From the NCBI GenBank assembly GCA_002104935.1, contig MCGT01000004.1, forward strand, positions 930,001 to 994,000: a stretch of 64,000 nt of DNA, in the 5' to 3' direction. The position numbers were made by a program, and so were the translations under genes. Origin of the DNA: Hesseltinella vesiculosa. Its lineage: Eukaryota > Mucoromycota > Mucoromycetes > Mucorales > Cunninghamellaceae. Of this stretch, positions 45,310 through 56,256 are shown piece by piece. Below the pieces are notes generated by a model. The model made no database searches and was not told where the DNA came from. It worked only from the letters and a program-made list of their open reading frames with translations. Each line of letters starts with the position of its first letter. Positions within the stretch are counted from its first letter, which is position 1.

Positions 45310-46268
45310 GCTGGTTAGTAAAAAATCTACAAAAATAGGAGATGAAAAAGAGAGTTGGAAATTGAGTCTCTCATTCTTTTATCTATTGTTTATACCATAC
45401 CAATCATTATCAAGAAATGAGAAATATCCACACCAAGAGATAGGGAGCAAAGAAAAAGAGAAAGAAAGAAAAGCAGTGATGCAAGGAAAAAAAAAAAAAA
45501 AAAAAGGGTGTTTCGGAAGGCAATTTATAAGGTGCGCGCGTTTTTTTTAAACGGACGGAAGTGAACTATCACAAGTTGGTTTACCAATGTCAGTATGGAC
45601 AGTACCACTTTTGTTAAAGTTCAAACCGAGTGTTTCACAGAATGAGGGAGTCTCGGGAATTGGTTGCGAATCTCTTGACCAAATGGAGGGGTGCGAAGAG
45701 GTGTTTTACATATAAGGAAAATGCCCTGAAATGGAGTGGCTCGGCCATTCCGAAAACGCACCTTTCACTAGTAAATCATCGGCCCATTGTCCCTTTCACT
45801 CCAAGAGCTAGAACGTTTGATTCCACTCATGTACGCCACTCCTGTCCGTTCCGACTCCAAGCCCTTGTTGCCGTAATCTTTTTTTGATTTGATCCATTGT
45901 CCTTGGCATTTCGAAGCCCCGTGCCTATTTTTTTCATTTTTCAACGCCCCCACCTTTGCAGCCCACTCCTGATTCGTGATGGCTCCTTCTTTAGTCATCT
46001 CCTTGTACCTTCTTTTGCCAACAAACCCTTTCTGGGTTTTCGTTCATTCATGCTGCCTTGTCTAGCAGGAATCGTCCCATTTCGGACCTGGTCAGCCAAT
46101 CAAATCTTCCGCAGTTCAAACGGGAGCGAAAAAAAAAAAAAAGCGTGAGGCAAAAAAAATTTTTTTTTTTCAGGCGCATTTTTTCTCGCTGCTCTTTTTT
46201 TTTTGCATTTTCCCAGTTTCTTTTTTTTTTGAATCTCTCCCTTGTATTAGAACCAAAGGCCATCGATC
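45310..46268. other. Divergent promoter region
   Basis: Shared upstream DNA of the C2H2 factor (minus) and RRN3 (plus). Long A/T runs at 45486-45505, 46125-46142 and 46158-46170. No supported gene. Confidence 0.5.
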
Positions 46269-48753
46269 ATGCCTGTACCATCCTCCACAACGCATTTAAC
46301 AGCCACCATGGCTGACAGCAATGGTGCCACTGACAGTTTTGACGCCAAAAACAAGCCACTAGCCACCCCCCAAGAAGATGAGCCTCTTGAAAACCTGTCA
46401 AGAGAAAAGCTGAATCACCTGAAACTCATGATGAAATCTTATATTCAAGGTGCACTTCGTGAACATGCCCAGGTAATGTTCAATGCGCAAAGAGGAAGAA
46501 AGGAAACCAAGGACATGGATGCGAGAGAAAGTGACAGGGGACAGACGGATGGCGAGGAACCGACAGCAAAGATGGTTTTCGTTTTGTCATTGATCGACCG
46601 TTTGGCGTGTTTCATTGCTGGTGAACTAGACTTGGCTTGATGGACGAGTGTGTGCGTGTGTGTGTGTTGAAGAATGGGTGGCAAAGTTGACAAAAAGGAA
46701 CTGCGGCAACAAACTCACGTCTTATTTTATTCTTTTCTGCAGGGGCGCAAGCTACGGTACAATGAATTGATCACTGAGCTGTCAAAAAAATATACCAACC
46801 CAGAAACACCATCGTCAGCAAAACTTTACGTATGGCTGATCAGCTTGTCACAATGCGTCTCACAACTCACCAAGGACTGCCTGGATCTAGTCAACGTGGT
46901 CTTGCAAATCGACTGGTCCGTCCGCCCCCGCATCTTTGTCAACGCTTTTATCGTCCTGATCGAAAACTTGGTCTCTGCCCATGCCTTTTATGTCGTTCCT
47001 GTATTGAACAAACTTGTTGAAGGTTTCCGATTCCGTAAGCTGCACAAAAAAAAATGCTAGGAAGCACCACTCATGCTTGATATTTTTTTTTAGGACATGC
47101 GATGCCTAGTTATGCTGTAGCCACTCGCACCGTGGCTTATGATCGACATCACGAAGCCATCCAAGATATTCTCAAATTGATCCCAACCTCGTACAACTCC
47201 CTGTATGTCTGTATCCAGCGCCACCTTCCCTACAAGAAACGAGGCACTGCCGATCACGCTTCCTATGTGCGCAACCTTATCCAAGTCATGACCTATGTGC
47301 CGGTGTTGCAAAAACAAATCATGACCTTGTTGGTCGAGCACCTTGTGCGAGTCGATGTACGGCCTTGTCTTCCTTCCACAACACTAGCTCACCTGCTTCT
47401 TTGCTTAAATAGACGCTCATTCAAGTGGAAATGGACGATTTGGACGAGGACGTTGAATTTGTCACCTACAGCATGAATTTTGACGACGATTATGAAAGTG
47501 AAGTAGACAGTGAAGCGGAAGACCTCGCAGAGGATCAAGGCGACGACATGAATGGCAACGATTCGGATCTTGATAGCGACTATGGAGCAGACGAGGACGA
47601 GAACAGCGAAAAGGGCGAACTCTCCACCAAGCAGCAGAAAAAAGTACGGTCGATGGTGCGGAAGCTGGACTCCATGATGTACCTTGTGCTGGGCCACCTT
47701 GCCGCCAAACAGTCCCCCGACGCCCGCAATGACATGTACAGCATCCTGCTAGACACCTTTGACCGCACCATCATCAAAACCCTCAAATCACGCTACACCC
47801 AGTTCCTGATGTTCTACTTGTGTTCCATGGACGGCCATTTCTCCGACAGCTTCTTGGAGCACCTACTTCAGCTGATCATGGACCCTTTACGGCCCAATGT
47901 CCACCGTATTGCTGCCGCTGCCTATGTATCGTCGTATGTGGCTCGAGCCAAGTTTATGGAGCCTACCACCATCCAAAGAACCGTCGGCACGCTGTGTGGC
48001 TTTTGTGAACAGCTCCTGGATCAATACGAAGTGAAATACGGAACCGACGATGTTGCTCATGCCGTCAATGCCGAACGCCACGAAGTCTTTTACGCCTCTC
48101 TCCAGGCTGTGATGTACATCTTTTGTTTCCGATGGCGCGACCTCACCTTGCATGACGACAGCCTGGATGCGCTGATCGACGATGACGAGCCTACTGGAGC
48201 AATGTCCCTGACCAACGCTCCTGCATTCCCCGGCGCCCAGCTGATCGACGCCCATCTCGGCACCAGCAACACCACATCCATCCCAGACACCGACTATAGC
48301 TCGCTGCAGTTTGGCTCTGGCGATAAAAAATGGTGTCATGGCCTTCGCAACATGCCACGCTTGATCATGAACAAGCTTTATCCGCTCAAGGTGTGCTCCC
48401 TGCCGGTGGTACGTCAGTTTGCCAAGATCAGCCACGAAACCAACTTTATGTACATTTACTCCATCCTGGAAAAAAGCAAAGACCTGCTGATCACCGGCGT
48501 CAATCTTGATAGTGTCAACGACACCGGTGCCAGAAACCTGCTGCACACTGTCCAAACCTTCTTTCCCTTTGACCCGTACAAACTTGAAAGCAGCCGCAAG
48601 TACATCGATAGCATCTACTTTGAATGGATCGCCGAAGACGATGATGAGGACGACTCGGACGAAGAGGAGGATGACGAGGAAGAGGAAGACAACATGTCCG
48701 CCGGTATGATGGCCATGAGCATCAGCCCCAGCCCCACCTCCCACTACTTGTAG
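46269..48753 (+). CDS. RRN3: RNA polymerase I initiation factor Rrn3
   Basis: Essential factor that binds RNA polymerase I and brings it to the rDNA promoter, the point where growth signals set rRNA output. Four exons join in phase; exon 1 ends at 46472, exon 2 starts at 46743, exon 3 near 47095, exon 4 near 47413. Landmarks: the LNHLKLMMKSYIQGALREHA helix, IDWSVRPRIFVNAFIVLIEN, DRHHEAIQDILKLIPTSYN, then an acidic insert (about DDYESEVDSEAEDLAEDQGD), SMVRKLDSMMYLVLGHL, PLRPNVHRIAAAAYVSSYVA with the characteristic SY-x-A-R-A-K-F, and YPLKVCSLPVVRQFAKISHE. The C terminus is acidic. About 700 aa, slightly longer than yeast Rrn3. ATG 46269 is the first; ATG 46308 lies in a better Kozak context (GCCACCATGG) and could be the real start. 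Confidence 0.95.
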
Positions 48754-48933
48754 GCAGCATTTTTTTTTCCCTTGCCCAATTTTTCACTCCAGATATCCTC
48801 CCCATTCTTTTGTATTATTTCCCCCCCCCTCCCCCATCATCAATTAAAACCACCTCGTTCATTTTGTTTTATTCCCTCCCATAGCCCTACTTCACAGTGC
48901 TACATTAATTTTTTTATTACATTAACAAAAAAT

Positions 48934-50937
48934 CTAACTAGAGCGAGGGCCGAATTGAGATCGAGGATAATCTTGGGCACCTCTAAGATGTTGACGGGGA
49001 GGAGGGGTGGGAACGGCCTGACGTTGTCGTTGCGGAAGGCGCTGGGGTGGAGGGTTAGGTTGACCTGGAGGCGCTGGGCCAGGAGGCGGCCCTGGAGGAG
49101 GAGCAGGTTGAGCGCCAGGCGCAGGAGGTGGTTGAGCACCAGGTGGAGGCTGTGCACCAGGAGGAGGAGGTGGACCAGGTGGAGGTGGAGGCTGTGCACC
49201 AGGTGGAGGAGGAGGACCAGGAGGAGGTGGAGGCTGTGCACCAGGAGGAGGAGGTGGGCCAGGAGGAGGTGGAGGCTGTGCACCAGGAGGAGGAGGAGGA
49301 CCAGGTGGAGGTGGAGGCTGTGCACCAGGAGGAGGAGGTGGGCCAGGAGGAGGTGGAGGCTGTGCACCAGGAGGAGGAGGAGGACCAGGTGGCGGTGGAG
49401 GCTGTGCGCCAGGTGGAGGAGGTGGGCCAGGTGGTGGTGGAGGCTGTGCACCTGGAGGGGGAGGACCAGGTGGAGGCGGGGCGCCTGTGGGTGGATGCTG
49501 TTTGTTGGGGGGCGGATGATGTGGGCCGGTAGGTTTCTGGCGGCCGGGATGCCGAGGAGGAGGATCGGAGGGATGCAGCGGCACAAACAATTGGGCTGAT
49601 TTTTCGTCGTTGAAGGATTTGCGCCAGCCCAAGGCTTCGGGCTTGAATGCCAGCACGGCAATCAAGACCAGCACCATGCCAATGATAAACGAGCACAGAG
49701 CCATCCTCGAACACCGTTTCCACATACGATCGATGCGACGGCCGGAGGCTGATTGATGACGCTTGTCGGGCGGCGTGTACATTGCCCCAATGATCCACAA
49801 CGGCGGGAAGACAAAGCCACAGATAAAATACAAAAATGACAGTCGGCACTTGGGAGAGGAAGACCGAGGACCGTTACGGGTGCCTTCTTTGAGATCCAGC
49901 TTGGCTGCGTCCACCGAATCGAGTGTCTTGCTGTCGCCGTTGTCGCTGTCTTTGTCATCGCCAAAAAAGTCGATATTGGAGGCGGAGGCTTGACAGTGGC
50001 GCTTGAGAACATCCGTTTTTTCTGACCAGCGGTGGTGGAGTATGGCTGGATTGCCAGAACCGCTGGCTGTGGACGGTCGGGCCTGAGACTTCTTCCACTT
50101 CTTGTCAGCGGGATCTTGAAGGTGCAGACTTGGGTCGCGGCCGAATGCGCTGAGGGTGGATTTGGGAGTCGTTGCACTGAGGCCGCAACTCTGGTTGCCT
50201 GTGGTATCGAGGTCGTGGATGGCAAACGGCATGAAAAGGTTGTCTTCCAAGGCGCTGGTGCGGATCAGCTGGAGCAGCTTGAGTCGAGCGTGGCGCTCAT
50301 TGGCAGACATGGGCAGGCTACTGTTGGGTGTATAAAGTTCGCCCATGCCGGGTGTGTTCAAGTTGATAGGTGTGATGGCTGGTGTCCATGTTGGTGTAAA
50401 CCAATCATCGTCTCCTTTGATGCACGGGGTGTCTTCCGTAGGGTGGGGCTGCACCTCATGAGGGATGACAGGCAAGGTAGGCTCCTCCGATGATCCTTGA
50501 CATGCCTGTAGACCATCAGCTGTGTGAGACTGGGTAACATACCGAGAGGGTGGTGGATGACAGTGTAGATACTTGCCACGGAGCGACATGGCGTGTAGCA
50601 TTTCTGCCTGGTAATGGCGTCGGTGGCGGTTGACGATGCTACCGCCAAAGAACGTGTAGTTGGGATCGAAATAAATATCCCATGGATCATTGGCATTCAC
50701 TATGCTGCGAGCTGATTTGGGTGACAAACGGTGCAAGCTGGATTGATCTTCGGTCTGCCGTTGCAAATAGCTGCGTTTATGAGGATCGAACGTGACGGAC
50801 TGATGCGATATCGATTTGCTGGATACGCTAGCTGTGTCTTTGAGGCGTGTTGTGGACGACATTGGTGTCTGGGCATCGTGATCATGCTGCTGTGAACTGG
50901 AATCGTGCATGGTTAACAGCAGCACAACAGCATGCAC
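48934..50937 (-). CDS. Proline-rich membrane protein with PPPGAQ repeats
   Basis: Uncharacterised 667-aa single-exon protein. ATG 50937 gives MHAVVLLLTMHDSSSQQ; the second ATG (50910) is an alternative. The first 370 residues are hydrophilic and Ser/Asp-rich. Then comes RLSFLYFICGFVFPPLWIIG, a basic spacer GRRIDRMWKRCSRM and a transmembrane helix (FIIGMVLVLIAVLAF). The rest, about 200 residues, is proline-rich, built from a 14-residue unit of the form GAQPPPPPGPPPPP repeated about seven times, and ends with an Arg/Gln-rich tail. The PP-W/F-x-x-GA block plus basic spacer plus helix also occurs in the protein at 2373-3056, so they are probable paralogues with unlike low-complexity tails. Proline repeats suggest a scaffold or wall-facing stalk; function unknown. 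Confidence 0.72.
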   Translation of the reverse strand: MHAVVLLLTMHDSSSQQHDHDAQTPMSSTTRLKDTASVSSKSISHQSVTFDPHKRSYLQRQTEDQSSLHRLSPKSARSIVNANDPWDIYFDPNYTFFGGSIVNRHRRHYQAEMLHAMSLRGKYLHCHPPPSRYVTQSHTADGLQACQGSSEEPTLPVIPHEVQPHPTEDTPCIKGDDDWFTPTWTPAITPINLNTPGMGELYTPNSSLPMSANERHARLKLLQLIRTSALEDNLFMPFAIHDLDTTGNQSCGLSATTPKSTLSAFGRDPSLHLQDPADKKWKKSQARPSTASGSGNPAILHHRWSEKTDVLKRHCQASASNIDFFGDDKDSDNGDSKTLDSVDAAKLDLKEGTRNGPRSSSPKCRLSFLYFICGFVFPPLWIIGAMYTPPDKRHQSASGRRIDRMWKRCSRMALCSFIIGMVLVLIAVLAFKPEALGWRKSFNDEKSAQLFVPLHPSDPPPRHPGRQKPTGPHHPPPNKQHPPTGAPPPPGPPPPGAQPPPPPGPPPPPGAQPPPPPGPPPPPGAQPPPPPGPPPPPGAQPPPPPGPPPPPGAQPPPPPGPPPPPGAQPPPPPGPPPPPGAQPPPPPGPPPPPGAQPPPGAQPPPAPGAQPAPPPGPPPGPAPPGQPNPPPQRLPQRQRQAVPTPPPRQHLRGAQDYPRSQFGPRSS
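49100..49480. repeat. 42-bp coding minisatellite
   Basis: Tandem repeat inside the proline-rich gene. The unit on the plus strand is of the form ggaggctgtgcaccagg followed by (gga/ggt) triplets, 42 bp long, giving 14 residues, about seven to eight copies with third-position differences and a few shorter units. Prone to copy-number change. Confidence 0.8.
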
Positions 50938-51987
50938 AATTAAAGAATGGGGGGAAAAAAAGAGAAGAGGAAAAAAAAAAAGTGCGATGAAAAAAAAAAG
51001 AAGCGCAAAAAGTTCGACACAACTCCCGCTTGACTGACGCCTCTGCTGTCCGCTTGTGAAATCATCCTCGCAGCGAGAACGTAAAAAACAGGCTGCTCAC
51101 ACATCATTAGCATCATTGTCGTGATTCACGTTGCAATGCTCCGAGTTTATTTTTTTTTCTTCTTCACCTTTAAAAACTCCACAACGTGTCTGTTTGTTTT
51201 CTTTTCCATTTTTCGTTCCCAATTTTAAACAAACAGCACTTCCCCGCCTTTTTTTCATTTTTGGAGTTTCACCAAAGGCATTGGCCCATTGTATCCAATC
51301 AAGGTTGCAGAGCAATGGCATTGCGGAGTTGGGACGGTGCTCGAGGTCGAGAGCAAGCCTAAACGCCTTGCCCTGAGATGCTTAGAAAAATAAACAAAAT
51401 CCCGAGGACGCTAGGGCCATTTGTGATGCCCTGTGCTTTGCGGAAAAAAGGGAAGAGGAGTTCTCATCTGGATACTGGTTGAAAATCTTACCTTGAAAGC
51501 AACACTTGCTTTTTTTTCATATGCTGAGAACTGGTAGCTATGTGCAACAAGCCGTTTTTCGTTCTCTGACCTCCGCAAGGAGTTCTCATTGATGATAAAA
51601 AAAACAGCGGACGAGCAAAGTCGGTGCGAGATATCATACATGTTCATCATTTAGCCTTTTCACTTTGAATGCCATTGATCCTCCTGCGCTTTCCTTCCTT
51701 TCAGGGCAGAGCTTCTGTCTGCTTAGCCTTCAAGCAGAGGCAAATGGCATAAGAAAAGGGAATCGTCACACAAAAATGGGCATTGGCTTTTCCCATCGCC
51801 CGAGAGCGAGATGGGCCCAACTACAAAAAAAAAAAAACCTCTATCAGTTTGCTTTGCGTCATCAGGCGTTGCCTTTTTTGGAAGCAAAACGCATGCCAGA
51901 GCTGGCCAACATCTTCCCCACAAGCAGAGCTCTTGAGAAAATCCACTTTCCCTTGTTGTTATATTAAATGCCTGTCAGCGTCGTAGA

Positions 51988-51997
51988 TATATATAAG
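51988..51997 (+). promoter_or_regulatory. TATA box of lipase 1
   Basis: TATATATAAG lies 89-98 bp upstream of the lipase ATG at 52086, the usual spacing for a fungal TATA element. Confidence 0.55.
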
Positions 51998-52003
51998 ATC
52001 TTG

Positions 52004-52037
52004 TTTTAGGTAAACATGGCTTTTAGGTAAACATGGC
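52004..52037 (+). repeat. Perfect 17-bp direct repeat in lipase leader
   Basis: Two abutting identical copies of TTTTAGGTAAACATGGC (52004-52020 and 52021-52037), each holding a GTAAACA core, the consensus of forkhead factors, and an upstream ATG. It sits between TATA box and start codon. Confidence 0.75.
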
Positions 52038-52085
52038 ATCCGCACACTTTTCTTCTCTCTCTCTCTCGTTTTTTTCATCCTCCAA

Positions 52086-53521
52086 ATGAAGGCTGTCCCA
52101 TTCTGTTTGCTTGGTTTGGCATATTGCGCGATGTATGCTTCCTCAGCCATCCCGATCAGCATGACGACAGGCACGGCTTCAGTACCACCGCTTATCCCCA
52201 GCCGATGCACAATGCCCAGTGACGTGCCGCCCGGGATGGGTATCTCACTTTTGCCTACTCCAGTCTTGGCCCAGCAGGTTGCCGTTGCAGCCTATTTTGC
52301 ACAACTTTCTGCCATTGCCTACTGTCCCTCCGTCTATGCTGACCAGCAGTGGACTTTGACGATGTGCACCAGTGCTCTTCCCGACGGTCAGCTGCAAACC
52401 ACGTTTCATGGTGGTCTGCATGACACCACTGGCTACGTCGTTACTAGCGTTAGCGAGAAAACCATTTTCGTTGCCTTTCGAGGTAAAAAAAAAAAAAAAA
52501 AAAAAAAGACGCAAGCGTATTTTTTAAAACTCATTTCTTTTCCATAATGCATAGGCACAAACACGCTCCCGCAACTCATAACAGTAAAATAGCATGTCCA
52601 GCTCTGCTCCATTGACCGCGAAAACTGAACAGCTCTAATTTTCCTACAGGATCTTGAACTGTCGCTCATGACATACCCACCTGTTCCCAGCGCTGGGGTG
52701 GAAACAGTAAGGATGCGAGTGAACCGGATTTTTTTCTTGTGATATTTTAATCATCCTATTCTTGTAGGGATTTTATGACTCCTACCTAGAGGTACAGAAC
52801 ATCGTGGTTAGCACGGTGGCAAACCTCCTTCAACAGCACCCGGATTATGTTGTGAAGGTCACTGGGTATTGTAGGCTTTGTCTTCGCCTCAGCTCTGTCA
52901 CTCACACTGCATCCTCTTTTTTTTGTTAGCCATTCGCTTGGAGCTGCTCAAGCATCCATTGCTACCCTTGATTTATATCAACGACTGGACTCCATCAGTC
53001 CCAGAAACATCGCATTGTACACCTACGGTATCTCATCCGTTCTTCCAAAAAAAAAAAAAAAAATAACGAGAAAATGCTGACCAATCATCCATTGTCCTTT
53101 TGAAGGTGAACCACGGGTAGGAGACAAAAATTTTTCTGCCTATATCACAAGCACTGGTATCACACATGTCCGGGTGGTGCATCATGCCGACGGTATTTCG
53201 CACCCAGAGCACATGCTCTACCGTGATGTTCTGACGTGCGGTTTTTTTTTTTTTTGGCATAGTCATCACCTATCTCCCGTTGGTCAGCCAAGGCTACCTG
53301 CATGCTGGTGAAGAATACTGGATCACCGATGTCCTGGGAGATACCACAGAGCGGTGCGAATCCGCCTTTGAATCTCCCTACTGCTCCAATCGTCTTGTAT
53401 TAGAGGGCAACCTCGCTGACCATCTTTTGTAAGGCGGAGGCGGACTTATAAAGACGAGGTATTGACCCAGTTCCTTCTTCCCTTCAGGTATTATAATGCA
53501 ACGATTTTCTTATGCTATTGA
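52086..53521 (+). CDS. Secreted class-3 lipase, Rhizomucor type (copy 1)
   Basis: Extracellular triacylglycerol lipase with the Ser-Asp-His triad. ATG 52086 opens a signal peptide (MKAVPFCLLGLAYCAMYASS), then a propeptide. The mature domain starts near QQVAVAAYFAQLSAIAYCPS. Eight exons, all split by introns of about 50-100 nt; the nucleophile elbow GHSLG is itself divided by an intron (donor at 52869-52870, acceptor before 52930). Other landmarks: IFVAFRGTNTLPQL, with the lid region, YPPVPSAGVETGFYDSYLEV, ATLDLYQRL, GEPRVGDKNFSAYITSTGI, the Asp in VVHHADVITYLP, LHAGEEYWITD, and the His in LADHLLYYNATIFLCY at the C terminus. Pattern and order match the R. miehei lipase almost throughout. Stop TGA 53519-53521. 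It is the upstream member of a tandem pair, 1.3 kb before copy 2. Confidence 0.92.
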
Positions 53522-54831
53522 CCGCCACCTATTGCACTCCTGGTGAGAAGATACGGCGATTTTCATAATTAAAAAAATCATTGTAAAAACCACGGATTCC
53601 CAGCTGGTTATCAAGAGGTTGGAAGGCTTGGCCAAATCACACTGGCAACGTCAGTAAAAGAACACCTGATGAGGCATGATCATGTTTTGAAGCAAAAAAA
53701 AAAAAGCAACACATTTGACCTCAATCACGATCATAGCCTCGGCGAATAAAAAAAGGTTGCGTAGGCCCAAATAGGAGCGCAAATCTCCGCATTTGCCACG
53801 GCCAGTTCGAAAGAAAAGGGGGGGCAAAAGCTACGAGAGAGGCTATAGTGTCGAACCATTTCCTGTTTGCAGTGCCATTATTCAAAATCGTCATTGCAAA
53901 GTAAAAGATATTATCGCGTTCTTTCTCTAGAGCCTTGAAACCGAGAAGATCATGCCAAAAAAAAAAAAAAAAAAGAGAGAGAGTTGAGTAGATCTGGGTC
54001 ACAAACTTTTTGCAAAAAGAGCAATCCATATCTCCTAGAACGTTCGCCTCGACAAAACAATTATTGCAGGCTCACCCCCTAAAAAAAGGCAATTGATCAA
54101 ACGTGATCTCGAAGTCATGAACCTCATGGGGGCCTTCTTTGCACACCACAAAATAAAATGAACCAACCTTTTAAAAGCTTAAAGAGCCTACCAAAGTACA
54201 ACATTCCCCTCTGAAGTGGTGATGGTCTGGTTAAACGATTGTAAGCTGCCGATATCAACAGACCTCCACAGCGACCCAGTTTAAAGGAGAAGGCGACGTT
54301 ACACAAAGGATCGACATCATGGCACCTCTCCTTTTCAGTGGGCTTAGAAGGCAGAAGGATACTTTGATGGTATATGAGGATTGATCTGAAGGTCATGGGG
54401 ATGTATTTCAGCATACGGATATTCCATAATGCAAAGATGTTGGCTTGTAGCTCCCGAGTGTTCCTTGGGCGAGTGAGCCTCATTGAACCTTATTCTATAA
54501 AAGGCACGACGAATGGGTGATGGCTGACAGCAGTAAATATGAAACATGAAAAATAATTATAATAATAATACCGGCAGGCCTTACGCAGATATAGTGACAA
54601 AGAAAAAATCCAGGCGGATGACAGCGTCTATCGAAGAAGGAAAAACGCGTGTGTGTGGTCTTGTTTTCTCCGCATTCAGAAAAAGGGATAGAAAAAATCC
54701 AGTTTTTTCTTCTTCTTCCTCTTTTAAGCTTTTCGTGAGACAGTGTCCGCATCAAAAAATAAAATAAATAGGAGATCATTGTTTTTTGTTTTTCTTCTTC
54801 TCTTCTTTTCGATATCTCTCCCTTTCTTGGC
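53522..54831. other. Spacer between the tandem lipases
   Basis: About 1.3 kb. No supported gene; minus-strand open frames at 54124-54483 (119 codons) and 53721-54029 have no known domain. It contains A/T-rich tracts, a TAA/TAATAA microsatellite near 54555-54568 and the promoter of lipase 2. Confidence 0.45.
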
Positions 54832-56256
54832 ATGAAAGCTGTTACGTTTTACCTGGTAGGATTGGCGTGCTTGCTCGGGCCTTCATCAGCGCTTCCCCGA
54901 ACCAAACCAGCAGGTCCAGCGTCAATACCTCCGCTAATCCCAGCCCGCTGTAAAGCGGCCAACGATGTGATTTCTGGGATGGGCACATCCTTGAAGCCCA
55001 CAGTCGCGTCAGCTCAACAGGTGGCGGTGGCAGCATATTTTGCACAACTTTCCGCCGTTGCCTACTGCCCATCTGTCTTTGCTGACAAGCAGTGGAAATC
55101 TACCATGGGCCGCAAAGTTCTTCCTGACGCCAAACTACATGCCACTTTCTATGGTGGACCGCATTATACCACAGGTTACATTGCAACCAGCGCAAGCAAA
55201 AAAACGATTTACGTAGCCTTTCGAGGTAAGCCAAAAAAAAAAAAAAAAAAGATTGCTTCAGGCTGAAGTATTAACCTCCCTCTCCTGCCCACTAAAAGGC
55301 ACCTTGTCAGTGCAGCAATTGATAACAGTAAGCCATCTTTCCCATATCACGCACTTATTTGCAAAGCTAATCGTATTTTTTTTTGTCAGGATCTTCAAGT
55401 AACGAAAATAACATACCCGCCTGTCCCTACTGCGCATGTAGCCGAGGTAAAAAAAAAAAAATCGAGTATGGCAGCCCTTTTTTTGTTTCTTATTCATCAA
55501 GTTCATATAGGGCTTCTACAACTCCTATATCGAGGTTCAAAGCATCGTTGTCAATACAGTGGCAAGCCTACTGGAGCAATATCCAAGCTATGCTGTGCGG
55601 GTGACAGGGTATGACACTTCCCATTATAACTCCGACGAGGCTGCTCACGATCCTCTTTTTTATGATGCTAGCCATTCTCTTGGAGGTGCTCAAGCAACCC
55701 TTGCTACCCTTGATTTATATCAACGTCTGGACGCCATCAACACAAACAACATTGCCTTGTACACCTACGGTAACAGACTAATTTTCCAAAAATGACATGG
55801 ATCTGACCCTCCCCTTTTTTTTTCATCTCTGAAGGTGAGCTACGGGTAGGCGACAAGGATTTCGCTGCCTATGTCACAAGCACCGGTATCAGTCGGATCC
55901 GTGTGGTGCATCATGCTGACAGTAAATGATAACCAGACCGCCATGGCTGCCTGTGAACTGACTCCTCTTCTCCCACCCCCGCAGTTATCACCTTTTTGCC
56001 AACAACAAGCCAAGGCTACGTGCATGGTGGTGAAGAATACTGGATCAAAGGTCTCTTGGGAGGAGGCCCAACCCAACGATGTGTAGCTACCTATGAATCC
56101 CCTTATTGCTCTAATACCATTGAATTGTTGGCAAATCCCGTTGATCACATTATGTAAGCCGAGGGCGGCTCAAAAAAATGAACGTGTCCTAGCGTTAACC
56201 CATCTTTTCTTCTTCGTTCAAGGTACTATGGTGCAAAATTCCCTTTGTGTTATTAA
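54832..56256 (+). CDS. Secreted class-3 lipase, Rhizomucor type (copy 2)
   Basis: Paralogue of the lipase at 52086 with the same exon plan. Signal peptide MKAVTFYLVGLACLLGPSSA, then a propeptide with PLIPARC shared with copy 1. Mature landmarks: QQVAVAAYFAQLSAVAYCPS, KKTIYVAFRGTLSVQQL, ITYPPVPTAHVAEGFYNSYI, ASLLEQYPSYAVRVTG, GHSLGGAQATLATLDLYQ with the nucleophile Ser (elbow split by an intron, acceptor before 55672), GELRVGDKDFAAYVTSTGIS, the Asp in VVHHADITFLP, VHGGEEYWIKG, and DHIMYYGAKFPLC with the His. Stop TAA 56254-56256. The GEPRVG of copy 1 and of most family members is GELRVG here. Several introns begin with GT followed by long poly(A), for example at 55227-55251 and 55447-55460. 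The shared intron positions show that the pair arose by local duplication. Confidence 0.92.

Larger units (their letters stand above)
50938..52085. other. Divergent intergenic region
   Basis: Upstream DNA of the proline-rich gene (minus) and the first lipase (plus). Open frames here are under 110 codons and unrecognised. It ends with a TATA element and a tandem 17-bp repeat just before the lipase start. No other feature seen. Confidence 0.5.

Noticed and set aside
49100..49480. CRISPR-like array
   Set aside because: Units abut without spacers and keep an open frame inside a coding exon; this is a coding minisatellite.
48772..49599. Arg/Trp-rich plus-strand ORF of 275 codons
   Set aside because: Antisense of the proline-rich minisatellite; composition follows from the repeat alone.
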